A program made the translations under genes and the position numbers. DNA of 64,000 nt from Caballeronia telluris. Lineage in GTDB: Bacteria > Pseudomonadota > Gammaproteobacteria > Burkholderiales > Burkholderiaceae. Below the pieces are notes generated by a model that was not told the DNA's origin, searched no databases, and worked only from the letters and a program-made list of their open reading frames with translations. Location: contig NZ_FCNZ02000001.1 of assembly GCF_001544495.1 (NCBI RefSeq), positions 496,001-560,000 on the forward strand. Reading direction: 5' to 3'. This document shows positions 37,752 through 45,459 of the stretch, one piece after another (position 1 is the first letter of the stretch; each line of letters starts with the position of its first letter).

Positions 37752-38774
37752 ATGGCACTGAACGAGACCCTTTCGCACGACCAGCCGCATCCCCTGAACG
37801 GCCACGACGGCCACGACGGCCACGACAGCCACGACAGCCACGACAGCCACGATCCCCACCGCGCGCCCGATCCGTCCCTCGACGGCGCACGGCTCGAACT
37901 CGTCGCGCTGCTCGACCGCTTTACCGTCGGCTGCGAAGGCACCGTCGAGACGTCCGTGCCCGGCTTTTTCCTGCATCGCGTGATGAATCCTGGCGGGCCG
38001 AAGCACGGCATCCAGACGCCCGCGCTCGCGCTGATCGCGCAGGGTTCGAAGCGCCTGATGGTCGGCGACGACGTGTACGTCTACGATCCGCTGCACTACC
38101 TCGTTTCGTCAGTCGATCTGCCGGTGATGGGGCAAGTGACCGTCGCGAGCGAAACCGAGCCGTATCTCGGGCTGCGGCTCGACCTCGACGTCGAGGCGAT
38201 AGCCGAGCTGATCCGCGACGAAAACCTGCCGCCCGCCTCGCACTCGGACGCCGCGCGCGGGCTGTACGTCAACCGGCTCGGCGCGTCGATGCTCGACGCG
38301 GTGCTGCGCCTGTTGCGCCTGATCGACACGCCCGAGGACATCCCGATCCTCGCGCCGCTCGTGAAGCGTGAAATCCTGTATCGCCTGCTGATGAACGGGC
38401 AGGGCGCGCGGCTGCGCCAGATCGCGCTCACCGACAGCCAGACGCAGCGCATCGCCCGCGCGATCCTGCTGCTGCGCCAGAACTTCGACCAGCCGCTGCG
38501 GATCGAATCGATCGCGCGCGACGTGCATATGAGCGTGTCGTCGCTGCATCATCATTTCAAGGCCGTCACGGCGATGAGTCCGCTGCAATACCAGAAGCAG
38601 TTGCGCTTGCAGGAAGCGCGGCGGCTGATGCTGCTCGATATCGCCGATGCCGCGACCGCCGCGCATCGCGTGGGTTACGAGAGCGCGTCGCAGTTCAGCC
38701 GCGAGTACAGCCGGCTGTTCGGCGCGCCGCCGCTCAGGGACACGCGTCGCTGGCGCGAAGAGGCGGGCGCGTAA
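37752..38774 (+). CDS. AraC-family regulator with AraC_N domain and His-Asp repeat tail
   Basis: 340 residues. Residues 15-35 are a repeated Gly/Ser-His-Asp stretch not seen in typical relatives. The AraC_N (cupin-like) ligand domain spans about 45-200, with FFLHRVMNPGGPKHGIQTPA. The C-terminal AraC HTH covers about 235-335: IESIARDVHMSVSSLHHHFK for the first helix-turn-helix and AAHRVGYESASQFSREYSRL for the second. The subgroup typically regulates an adjacent aldo/keto reductase or oxidoreductase, matching the divergent neighbour. ATG 37752 starts upstream of the repeat; a later start would drop it. Confidence 0.92.
   Translation: MALNETLSHDQPHPLNGHDGHDGHDSHDSHDSHDPHRAPDPSLDGARLELVALLDRFTVGCEGTVETSVPGFFLHRVMNPGGPKHGIQTPALALIAQGSKRLMVGDDVYVYDPLHYLVSSVDLPVMGQVTVASETEPYLGLRLDLDVEAIAELIRDENLPPASHSDAARGLYVNRLGASMLDAVLRLLRLIDTPEDIPILAPLVKREILYRLLMNGQGARLRQIALTDSQTQRIARAILLLRQNFDQPLRIESIARDVHMSVSSLHHHFKAVTAMSPLQYQKQLRLQEARRLMLLDIADAATAAHRVGYESASQFSREYSRLFGAPPLRDTRRWREEAGA
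37800..37853 (+). repeat. Six tandem 9-base units inside the AraC gene
   Basis: Three GGCCACGAC units followed by two AGCCACGAC and one AGCCACGAT, encoding Gly-His-Asp x3 then Ser-His-Asp x3. The unit is a multiple of three, so copy-number change would keep the frame. It may be variable between strains. Confidence 0.9.
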
Positions 38775-38889
38775 GGGTTTGCGCGCCCCGGGAACTCGGT
38801 CAGAGCGGAACGCAGCTTTTTTTCGTCAACTGCGGAATAGTTCGGCGCCGCCGAACGTTCTACGGTTACTTCACCAGAGAGGAGATGAA

Positions 38890-39264
38890 ATGAAGAAGCC
38901 AATCGCGATGGCTGCAACGGGAGGTCTCTTGAGCGCGCTGATTCTGTCGGCGAGCGCTTTCGCGGCGCCGCCGAAGGCGGACAACGGGATGTTCGTCGAC
39001 GAAAAGGGCATGACGCTCTACACCTTCGACAAGGACACCAAGGGCGGTCCGAGCGCGTGCTCGGGCGGTTGCGTGCAAGCGTGGCCCGCTGCCATGGCGA
39101 CCGATTCCGACCAGCCGTCGGGCAAGTGGACGACGGAATCGGCCGAGGGCGGCAAGCAATGGGCCTACGACGGCAAGCGGCTCTACCGGTTCGCGAAGGA
39201 CACGAAGCCAGGCGACAAGAACGGCGACAACTTCCGCGACGTATGGCACGTCGCCAAACCCTGA
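38890..39264 (+). CDS. Secreted Yx(FWY)xxD-repeat protein (COG4315 type)
   Basis: 124 residues with a signal peptide ending near ASAFA-AP (residue 25). The mature part has two copies of a short repeat: MTLYTFDKDTKG near residue 41 and KRLYRFAKDTKPGD near the end, i.e. the Tyr-x-aromatic-x2-Asp pattern. Between them are two Cys in SACSGGCVQAWPAA. This is the secreted-repeat family often encoded next to ECF sigma factors in beta-proteobacteria. GAGGAG precedes the ATG. It is the first gene of a run ending in sigma/anti-sigma. Confidence 0.88.
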   Translation: MKKPIAMAATGGLLSALILSASAFAAPPKADNGMFVDEKGMTLYTFDKDTKGGPSACSGGCVQAWPAAMATDSDQPSGKWTTESAEGGKQWAYDGKRLYRFAKDTKPGDKNGDNFRDVWHVAKP

Positions 39265-39285
39265 GCGTTGAGTGAAGAGGCGGAC

Positions 39286-39441
39286 ATGCTGCGATCGATC
39301 AGAATTCTCGCGTTGGTGTCGGCGCTCGGCCTGGCGGTGCTCGCGGCCGCGTGTGCGAGCGGCACGGTGAGCGGCGGCGTGAGCAGCGGCGGCGCTAACG
39401 GCCCCGGCAACGTGCCGAAAATGGGCGGCGGCGGGTACTGA
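39286..39441 (+). CDS. Tiny lipoprotein, 51 residues
   Basis: Reading ATG 39286 to TGA 39441 gives a hydrophobic N-terminus with lipobox LAAAC (Cys at residue 23). A mature tail of 28 residues rich in Gly, Ser and Asn follows, ending KMGGGGY. AAGAGG lies upstream. Too short to assign a family. Its place between the secreted-repeat gene and the ECF sigma gene suggests it belongs to the same envelope-stress unit. Confidence 0.65.
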   Translation: MLRSIRILALVSALGLAVLAAACASGTVSGGVSSGGANGPGNVPKMGGGGY

Positions 39442-39466
39442 CAATGCGTCATGTCTGCGCTCACGC

Positions 39467-40036
39467 ATGCAAGCTGGCGGGCGGTGCGTCTTGAGTTTCG
39501 AGACCGAACTGCTCGCCCATCTGCCGCAGCTGCGCCGCTACGCGCGCGCACTGACGGGCGACCGCGCCTGGGCCGACGATCTCGTCCAGGACGCGACCGA
39601 ACGCGCGCTTGGCCGCTCGAAGGCGTTTCGCGCCGGGACCAATCTGCGCGCGTGGCTGTTCACGATCATGCGCAATCTGTATATCGACCAGTTGCGCGGC
39701 CGCCGCGACATCGCGGTGGACGACGAAACCGCGCCGTGGCGGCAGATGGCGGCGCCGGTCGGCGAAGTCGATGGGCTCGTGCTGCGCGACGTGCAGCGCG
39801 CGCTCTATTGCCTGCCCGTCGAGCAGCGCGAGGTGATGCTGCTCGTGTGCGTCGAGGAAATGAGTTATCAGGAGGCTTCCGTGGTGTTGAACGTGCCGGC
39901 CGGAACCGTGATGTCGCGGCTTTCGCGCGCGCGCGAACACATGCGCGTGCTGCTCGGTGAAGAACCGCAGCGCCGCGGGTCGTCGTCGGTGTCGCCGGCG
40001 TCGGCTTCGTCGTTGAAAGTGGTGAATCGCACATGA
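39467..40036 (+). CDS. ECF-type RNA polymerase sigma factor
   Basis: 189 residues. Sigma region 2 is RRYARALTGDRAWADDLVQDATERAL with the -10-recognition part TNLRAWLFTIMRNLYIDQLR. Region 4 is LYCLPVEQREVMLLVCVEEMSYQEAS, whose helix-turn-helix continues as VPAGTVMSRLSRAREHM. A C-terminal Ser-rich tail of 25 residues is unusual. Start is uncertain: ATG 39467 or a TTG at 39491 just before SFETELL; I list the ATG. It overlaps the anti-sigma gene by four bases, so the two are co-translated. Confidence 0.93.
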   Translation: MQAGGRCVLSFETELLAHLPQLRRYARALTGDRAWADDLVQDATERALGRSKAFRAGTNLRAWLFTIMRNLYIDQLRGRRDIAVDDETAPWRQMAAPVGEVDGLVLRDVQRALYCLPVEQREVMLLVCVEEMSYQEASVVLNVPAGTVMSRLSRAREHMRVLLGEEPQRRGSSSVSPASASSLKVVNRT

Positions 40037-40812
40037 CGACTCCGGACCGCCCCGACCGTCCTGACCCGCCCGAGGAGAGGCAGGATCTCCAGCCGTTGTC
40101 GGCGTATCTCGACAGCGAACTCAGCGACGAACAACGCGACGCCGTGGCGGAGCGCATCGCGCGCGATCCGGCGAGCGCCGCGACCGTTTCGGCGTATCGC
40201 GCGCAGGACAATGCGCTGCGTGCGCTCTTCGCAAGCGAGGCCGTGGAGCCGCAGGTCGTCGTGATGCGTCCGCGGCGGCGCGAGCGGTTCCTGATGGCGG
40301 CGTGCTGGGCGTTCATCGGCGTGGCTTGTGGCTATTTGTTACACATGCTGCTGCCCGCGCTCCACGACGAACGGCCTCCGTTCGCGCAGCGTGCCGACAT
40401 CGCGTACGCGGTCTATGCGCCCGAGCAGCGTCATGCGGTGGAGGTGGTGGCGGCGCAGCAGGATCATCTGGTCAACTGGCTGTCGAAGCGGCTCAATCGC
40501 ACGCTCACGATTCCGTCGCTTGCCGAATATGGATTCCAGCTCGTCGGCGGGCGCTTGCTGCCCGGCGAGGAAGGGCCGGCGGCGCAGCTCATGTATCAGA
40601 ACGCGGCCGGCGAGCGCATCACGCTCTACACGACGACCGTCTCGCGCAACCAGTCGAAAATCCGCATGCTGCGCGACGGACCGCGCACGACGTATTACTG
40701 GGCGGCGAATCGCGCGGGCTATGCGCTTTCCGGACAGATCGGCGAAGAGAAGCTGCAGGCCATCGCCTACGACACCTGCAAGGAACTCGGCGGCGATCCG
40801 AAGAGCTGGTAA
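40033..40812 (+). CDS. Transmembrane anti-sigma factor
   Basis: 259 residues. The N-terminal cytoplasmic part has the anti-sigma helix LSAYLDSELSDEQRDAVAER (about 22-41) without the zinc-binding His-x3-Cys-x2-Cys motif. One TM segment lies near residues 85-108 (FLMAACWAFIGVACGYLLHM). The periplasmic part (about 110-259) looks like a sensing domain. It should hold the partner sigma factor at the membrane and release it on an envelope signal. ATGA overlap with the sigma gene supports the pairing. Confidence 0.9.
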   Translation: MTTPDRPDRPDPPEERQDLQPLSAYLDSELSDEQRDAVAERIARDPASAATVSAYRAQDNALRALFASEAVEPQVVVMRPRRRERFLMAACWAFIGVACGYLLHMLLPALHDERPPFAQRADIAYAVYAPEQRHAVEVVAAQQDHLVNWLSKRLNRTLTIPSLAEYGFQLVGGRLLPGEEGPAAQLMYQNAAGERITLYTTTVSRNQSKIRMLRDGPRTTYYWAANRAGYALSGQIGEEKLQAIAYDTCKELGGDPKSW

Positions 40813-40827
40813 CGACGCGCACGCATG

Positions 40828-40853
40828 CAAAAAGCCGGGACACGTCCCGGCTC
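40828..40853 (-). terminator. Rho-independent terminator for the minus-strand gene at 40871
   Basis: AGCCGGGA-CACG-TCCCGGCT hairpin with an A-run on the plus-strand left side, i.e. a T-run when read on the minus strand. It ends the small exported-protein gene. On the plus strand there is no T-run, so it is not a strong stop for the anti-sigma gene. Confidence 0.8.
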
Positions 40854-40870
40854 ATCGAAGCATCAATGCA

Positions 40871-41101
40871 TCAGTAGTAGCGATGCGTCGGCGCGTGATG
40901 GTAGCTCGTCGGATGACGGCGCTCCCAGTCGTGGCGCGACCAGTAGCGATGGCCGTCCCAATAGCGGTCGCCGTGCCAGCCTTGTGCGACGGTATGGACG
41001 TAGCCGGGGCGGTGATCGTCGGCCGAGGCGACGTTCATCAGTCCCATGCCGAGTGCGGCGGCGAGCGTGGCGAGCAACAGGCTTTTCTTCGTCTTGTTCA
41101 T
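40871..41101 (-). CDS. Small exported His/Trp/Tyr-rich protein
   Basis: 76 residues. Signal peptide to about residue 27 (NVASA-DD); the mature 49 residues are rich in His, Trp, Tyr and Arg (GWHGDRYWDGHRYWSRHDWE). Small proteins of this composition are common in Burkholderia envelopes and may bind metals, but no function is known. A terminator follows. It is on the opposite strand from the sigma/anti-sigma genes. Confidence 0.72.
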   Translation of the reverse strand: MNKTKKSLLLATLAAALGMGLMNVASADDHRPGYVHTVAQGWHGDRYWDGHRYWSRHDWERRHPTSYHHAPTHRYY

Positions 41102-41140
41102 GGTCGATCTCCCTGAAGGTGTGTGGGTGCGCGTGATGTC

Positions 41141-41257
41141 TTAGCGGTACCAGTCGTGATGATGGTGATAGCCACCGCCATCCGGCACGATGATGCAGCC
41201 GCCGAGCGAAGTGCCGAGCAAGGCGGCGAGCGCTGCGAGGATCGCTAGTTTTTTCAT
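41141..41257 (-). CDS. Tiny His-rich lipoprotein, 38 residues
   Basis: ATG 41257 with GGAGA upstream gives a classic lipoprotein signal (MKKLAILAALAALLGTSLGG then Cys21). A mature tail of 18 residues contains four consecutive His and a terminal Trp-Tyr-Arg. It lies 39 bases upstream of the small exported-protein gene on the same strand. Function unknown; the His cluster could bind a metal. Confidence 0.68.
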   Translation of the reverse strand: MKKLAILAALAALLGTSLGGCIIVPDGGGYHHHHDWYR

Positions 41258-41340
41258 TGGTTTCTCCGTGTAGATCAGTTTGAATCCGCGTGTGATTGCG
41301 TGAAGCCAATTTAGCCAAACGGCAAATGACAAGCGGTGTG

Positions 41341-41356
41341 CGTTTGTAAGCAAACG
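41341..41356. promoter_or_regulatory. Inverted repeat in the rrf2/lipoprotein divergent spacer
   Basis: CGTTTG-TAAG-CAAACG is a perfect 6-base inverted repeat about 75 bases before the Rrf2 start, in an AT-richer stretch. It could be an operator for the Rrf2 protein or for another regulator. Confidence 0.4.
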
Positions 41357-41431
41357 TGTGGTTTGAAATATTCGGGTTGTTCCAGCAAGCGACCTCGGCG
41401 TGAATGAGGAAACCAGTCGACCGGAGTGGAC

Positions 41432-41971
41432 ATGTCGCACATCAGCACGGGCGTGGAGTACGCGTTGCATTGCATGCTCTATTTGACGGAGCCGCCGCAC
41501 GGCGTGCGCGATGCCAGCGTGCGCGATCTCGCGGAGCTGCAAGGCGTGCCCGTCGATTACGTCGCGAAGCTGTTCACCAAGCTTCACAAGGCGGGACTCG
41601 TGATCGCGACCGAAGGCGCGAAGGGCGGCTTCGCGCTCGCGCGGCCGCCCGCGCAGATCAGCGTGCTCGATGTCGTCGATGCGATCGACGGCGACAAGCC
41701 GATCTTCGAATGCAGGGAGGTTCGCGCGCGCTGCGCGGTGTTCGACGAGGACCCGCCGCCGTGGGCGACGAGCGGCGTCTGTGCGATTCACGCGGTGATG
41801 AGAAACGCGGAGAAGCGCATGCGCGAGGCGCTGGCGGGCGACTGTCTCGCCGATCTGGCGACGCGCATCGTGGCGAAGGCGCCGCGGGGTTATGGTCCGC
41901 AGGTGGTCCGGTGGCTCGATGAGCGCTCGTTCAACAAGCGGGTTGCGCGCAGTGAGCAGGATGGGGCGTGA
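41432..41971 (+). CDS. Rrf2-family transcriptional regulator
   Basis: 179 residues. N-terminal winged helix (about 1-75): TGVEYALHCMLYLTEPP, VRDLAELQGVPVDYVAKLFT and GLVIATEGAKGGFALARP, the last being the typical Rrf2 wing. Three cysteines sit between residues about 90 and 120 (ECREVRARC, then a Cys in SGVCAIH); spacing x6 then x15 is not that of IscR, but could hold an Fe-S cluster or act as a redox switch. CGGAG precedes ATG 41432; a GTG two codons earlier is possible. It may control the divergent small lipoprotein genes. Confidence 0.9.
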   Translation: MSHISTGVEYALHCMLYLTEPPHGVRDASVRDLAELQGVPVDYVAKLFTKLHKAGLVIATEGAKGGFALARPPAQISVLDVVDAIDGDKPIFECREVRARCAVFDEDPPPWATSGVCAIHAVMRNAEKRMREALAGDCLADLATRIVAKAPRGYGPQVVRWLDERSFNKRVARSEQDGA

Positions 41972-42019
41972 GGCTTTGCGCTGCTCGCTGGTCGTTCCAC
42001 CGAAGCGCAGAGGCCACGG

Positions 42020-42436
42020 TCATCGAACAACGATGGGCTTGACGTTCGGCGTCAGCGAAACCCCGACCACGTGACCATCGCGCACACCGCACTTGCTATC
42101 GACGCGTGTCCACTGCGGCTTGCCGCGCGACTTCGCGAACGCGCGCATCACGATTATCTTGTCGACGGGAATGGGATTGCCGACGCTGAAGATCGGCGAG
42201 TCGCTTTCGATCTTCGCCGCGAGCACGCGGCGATCGGGCACGATGAACGTGTCGTACTTCGGCGTGAGTTCCACCCAGTGATCGAACGCGGCGACGCATT
42301 GAATGACCGCGCTCGGCACGTGCATGCGGGTGAGGTAGTCATAGTCCTTCGACAGATCGGGCGATTCCTGCGCGTGTACTGCCTGGTACAAAAAAGCCGA
42401 CAGCGCCAGCGCGACGAGCGGAAAGAAAGCTTTCAT
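42020..42436 (-). CDS. Exported protein of unknown function (BspC-like)
   Basis: 138 residues with a signal peptide ending near AVHA-QE (residue 22). Mature part has two Cys (VIQCVAAFD and SKCGVRDG) that may form a disulfide, and repeated Val/Asp-rich strands. It recalls small Burkholderia proteins annotated with a BspC domain, which I mention with caution. No function recognised. It converges with the Rrf2 gene and is divergent from the glycolipid-binding gene. Confidence 0.72.
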   Translation of the reverse strand: MKAFFPLVALALSAFLYQAVHAQESPDLSKDYDYLTRMHVPSAVIQCVAAFDHWVELTPKYDTFIVPDRRVLAAKIESDSPIFSVGNPIPVDKIIVMRAFAKSRGKPQWTRVDSKCGVRDGHVVGVSLTPNVKPIVVR

Positions 42437-42599
42437 GCGATGAGGAAACTCGTTTGAATGAAGCGTGACATGGAGACGGAGTATACCGCGCGAATCTTTC
42501 CACTGACCTTCGTTCGCTGAAAAAGTGCCTGTATCAAGGCACTTTCTTCGATCTCGCCGCGTCATACGCGTGAAGCTTCGCCACGAATGGAGACGCGCG

Positions 42600-43130
42600 A
42601 TGAAGACGATCCGATGGGAGCCCGCCGACGGCAACGGTCTCGAACATCTCGAAGTCGATCTTCGGCGCGAAGGCATCGTAGCGGAGAGCGCGCTCGCCAG
42701 CGAGGGCTTCGGCGCGGTGTACCGGATCGAATGCGACGCAGCATGGAATGTCACGCGAGTCGTCGTTAAGCGCATCGGCGGCGGCACGCTCGACCTGCTG
42801 AGCGACGCGCAAGGCCACTGGACCGACAGCAACGGCACGCCGCGCGACGACCTCGCGGGCTGCATCGACATCGACATCTCGGCGACACCCTTCACCAACA
42901 CGTTGCCGATCCGCCGCCTGAAACTAGCCGAAGGCGAACGCCGCGTGATCCGCGTCGTGTATATCGCGCTGCCCGAACTCACGGCGGCGCCCGTGGAGCA
43001 GGCCTACACCTGCATCGAGCGCGACCGGCGCTATCGCTATGAAGGCATCACGTCGCGTTACACGGCCGAGCTTCCCGTCGATACAGACGGCTTCGTCATG
43101 GATTATCCCGCGCTGTTCCGGCGCCTCTGA
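42600..43130 (+). CDS. Putative glycolipid-binding domain protein (DUF1089)
   Basis: 176 residues. Starts MKTIRWEPADGNGLEHLEV and has the PF06475-like segments GFGAVYRIECDAAWNVTRVVV, DLAGCIDIDISATPFTNTLPI and RYTAELPVDTDGFVMDYPALF. The family has a crystal structure (a PA1994-type protein) and was proposed to bind glycolipids; the function remains open. ATG 42600 is the start of the conserved part. It stands alone before selD. Confidence 0.8.
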   Translation: MKTIRWEPADGNGLEHLEVDLRREGIVAESALASEGFGAVYRIECDAAWNVTRVVVKRIGGGTLDLLSDAQGHWTDSNGTPRDDLAGCIDIDISATPFTNTLPIRRLKLAEGERRVIRVVYIALPELTAAPVEQAYTCIERDRRYRYEGITSRYTAELPVDTDGFVMDYPALFRRL

Positions 43131-43203
43131 AGCGTGGCGCCGGGCGGCCTCCGCCGCGAGCGGCGATAATATGGCTTTATCTCCACGAGCCGAACGCCGC
43201 CCG

Positions 43204-44268
43204 ATGAACGACACCACGCAGACTCCCCGCACCGCGCCCCGCCTGACGAGCCTCTCGCATGGCGGCGGCTGCGGCTGCAAGATCGCCCCCGGCGTGCTCG
43301 CCGATCTCCTGAAGCGCAGCACGCCGATGCAGGCGTTTCCGAACCTGATGGTCGGCAACGACACCGCCGACGACGCCGCCGTCTACAAGCTCAACGAAGA
43401 ACAGGCGATCGTGGCGACGACCGACTTCTTCATGCCGATCGTCGACGATCCGTTCGACTTCGGCCGTATCGCCGCGACCAACGCGCTCTCGGACGTCTAC
43501 GCGATGGGCGGCAAGCCGATCCTCGCGCTCGCGCTCGTCGGCATGCCGATCAACGTGCTGCCGCATGAAGTGATCGCGGAGATCCTGAAGGGCGGCGAGT
43601 CGGTGTGCGCCGAGGCGGGCATCCCGGTGGCGGGCGGCCATTCGATCGATTCGGTCGAGCCGATCTACGGCCTCGCCGCGCTCGGCATCGTGCATCCGAA
43701 GCTCGTCAAGCGCAACGCGGCCGCGCGCGCGGGCGACGTGCTCGTGCTCGGCAAGCCGCTCGGCGTCGGCGTGCTGTCGGCGGCGCTGAAGAAGGAGCAA
43801 CTCGACGCGGCCGGCTACGCCGCGATGATCGCCGCGACGACCAAGCTCAATCGCCCGGGCGCGGACCTCGCGCTGCTCGAAGGCGTGCACGCGCTCACCG
43901 ACGTGACGGGCTTCGGCCTGCTCGGCCACACGCTCGAACTGGCGCGCGGCGCGGGACTCACCGCGCGCATTCGCTATGCGGACCTGCCGTGGTTGCCGGG
44001 CGTCGAGGCGTTCGCGAATGCGGGCGTGTACACGGGCGCGTCGGGACGCAACTGGAGCGCGTATGGCGCGGCCATCGGACTCGCGTCGTCGCTCGACGAT
44101 GTGGCACGCGTCCTGCTCACCGACCCGCAGACCTCCGGCGGCCTGCTCGTATCGTGCGCGCCGCAAGCGGTGGACGAGGTGCTCGCGATCTTCCGCGCGG
44201 ACGGTTTCAATGATGCTGTCGTGATCGGCGAAATGATCGACGGCGCGAGCCGCGTCGAGGTCGCCTGA
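43204..44268 (+). CDS. selD: Selenide, water dikinase (selenophosphate synthetase)
   Basis: 354 residues. The active-site loop GGGCGCKI has Cys23 and Lys26, matching Cys17/Lys20 of E. coli SelD; it is Cys, not selenocysteine. ATP/metal-binding residues are in DTADDAAVY, TTDFFMPIVDDPFDFGRIA and TDPQTSGGLL. It makes selenophosphate from selenide and ATP for selenocysteine or 2-selenouridine. No selA, selB or tRNA-Sec gene is visible in this window, so the user of selenophosphate lies elsewhere. It is followed after 25 bases by a CDF transporter gene. Confidence 0.96.
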   Translation: MNDTTQTPRTAPRLTSLSHGGGCGCKIAPGVLADLLKRSTPMQAFPNLMVGNDTADDAAVYKLNEEQAIVATTDFFMPIVDDPFDFGRIAATNALSDVYAMGGKPILALALVGMPINVLPHEVIAEILKGGESVCAEAGIPVAGGHSIDSVEPIYGLAALGIVHPKLVKRNAAARAGDVLVLGKPLGVGVLSAALKKEQLDAAGYAAMIAATTKLNRPGADLALLEGVHALTDVTGFGLLGHTLELARGAGLTARIRYADLPWLPGVEAFANAGVYTGASGRNWSAYGAAIGLASSLDDVARVLLTDPQTSGGLLVSCAPQAVDEVLAIFRADGFNDAVVIGEMIDGASRVEVA

Positions 44269-44293
44269 TCGCAGCCTCAACTCAAAGGACCTC

Positions 44294-45217
44294 ATGAACG
44301 ACGAATCGCCGAAGGCCATCTTTTATGCGCTCGCCGCCAACTTCGGCATCGCCGTGTGCAAGTTCGGCGCCGCGGCGTTCACCGGTTCGGGCTCGATGTT
44401 CGCCGAGGCGATTCACTCCACCGCCGACTGCGGCAATCAGCTTCTGCTGCTGTTCGGCCTGAAGCGCGCGCAGCAGCCGGCCAACGCGCTGCATCCGCTC
44501 GGCTCGGGGCGCGAGATCTATTTCTATGCGCTGATCGTCGCGTTGCTGCTGTTCTTCGTCGGCGGCGCGTTCTCGGTGTACGAAGGCGTGCATCGCATGC
44601 TGCATCACGAACCGTTGAGCAATCCAATCGTCGCGCTCGTGATCCTCGGCATCTCGGTCGTGCTCGAAGCGTTGTCGCTTGCGGGCGCGCTGCGCGAGAT
44701 CCGCAAGGGCGCGCCCGACAAGGCTCTGTGGCGCTGGTTTCGCGAGACGCGCGAGTCGGAACTGCTGGTGGTCGCGGGCGAGGACGTCGCGGCGCTCGCG
44801 GGTCTCGCCATCGCGTTCTGCGCCGTGCTGCTCACGATGATTACCGGCAATCCCATGTGGGACGCGGCGGGTTCGATCGGCGTCGGGCTGCTGCTGATGG
44901 TGGTCGCCTACGTGGTCGCGCGCGAAGTGAAGTCGATGATTGTCGGCGAATCGGCGAGTCCGGAAGTGCGCCGTGCCATCGACGCGCATCTGCGCGCGCG
45001 GCCCGAAATCCTGCGCATCATCAGCCTCATCACGCTGCAATGGGGCAAGCATGTGGTGGTCGCCGTGCAGGCGGAGATGATCGACTATCCGAGCGGCCGC
45101 GCGCTGATCGATGCGATCAACGTCATCGAGGACGACTTGCAGAACACGTTCCCGCAAGTGCGCTGGGTGTTCTTCGAGCCGGACATCGTGCGTGAAGGCG
45201 CGCGCGCGGGCGCCTGA
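44294..45217 (+). CDS. Cation diffusion facilitator (CDF) transporter
   Basis: 307 residues. CDF signatures: AEAIHSTADCGNQLLLLFG with the metal-site His/Asp in TM2 and GEDVAALAGLAIAF with the Asp in TM5, five to six TM helices, and a cytosolic C-terminal domain (about 215-307). It moves divalent cations such as Zn, Mn or Co outward using the proton gradient; the ZnT9-like pattern does not settle the metal. It probably shares a transcript with selD (25-base gap). Confidence 0.9.
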   Translation: MNDESPKAIFYALAANFGIAVCKFGAAAFTGSGSMFAEAIHSTADCGNQLLLLFGLKRAQQPANALHPLGSGREIYFYALIVALLLFFVGGAFSVYEGVHRMLHHEPLSNPIVALVILGISVVLEALSLAGALREIRKGAPDKALWRWFRETRESELLVVAGEDVAALAGLAIAFCAVLLTMITGNPMWDAAGSIGVGLLLMVVAYVVAREVKSMIVGESASPEVRRAIDAHLRARPEILRIISLITLQWGKHVVVAVQAEMIDYPSGRALIDAINVIEDDLQNTFPQVRWVFFEPDIVREGARAGA

Positions 45218-45459
45218 ACGCGACCGCGTTTCGCGCACCGTGAAACGGGGCGGGCGCGCGACGTGCTACCGCAGAACTACCTCCGTTAACGGACTCGACG
45301 CGCGGCCTTGCCCGAGAATCCGGCTGCGTCACCCGGCTGCACCATCATGGCAGTTCCTCGATCCTTATTCGATCGAAGCCGTCTAGCACGATTCGTTCCG
45401 GCTCGAGCCGATCGACATCATCCGTCGAGTCCCTGAACCCTGAGTTCCTTATCTGGCCC

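Noticed and set aside
37800-37853. Nine-base repeats as a CRISPR array
   Set aside because: Units are contiguous, lack spacers and lie inside a coding frame.
38815-38835. T-run after the AraC gene as a terminator
   Set aside because: No stable hairpin precedes the T-run.
43270-43285. Possible in-frame UGA (selenocysteine) in selD
   Set aside because: The active-site codon is TGC; no TGA occurs in the frame.
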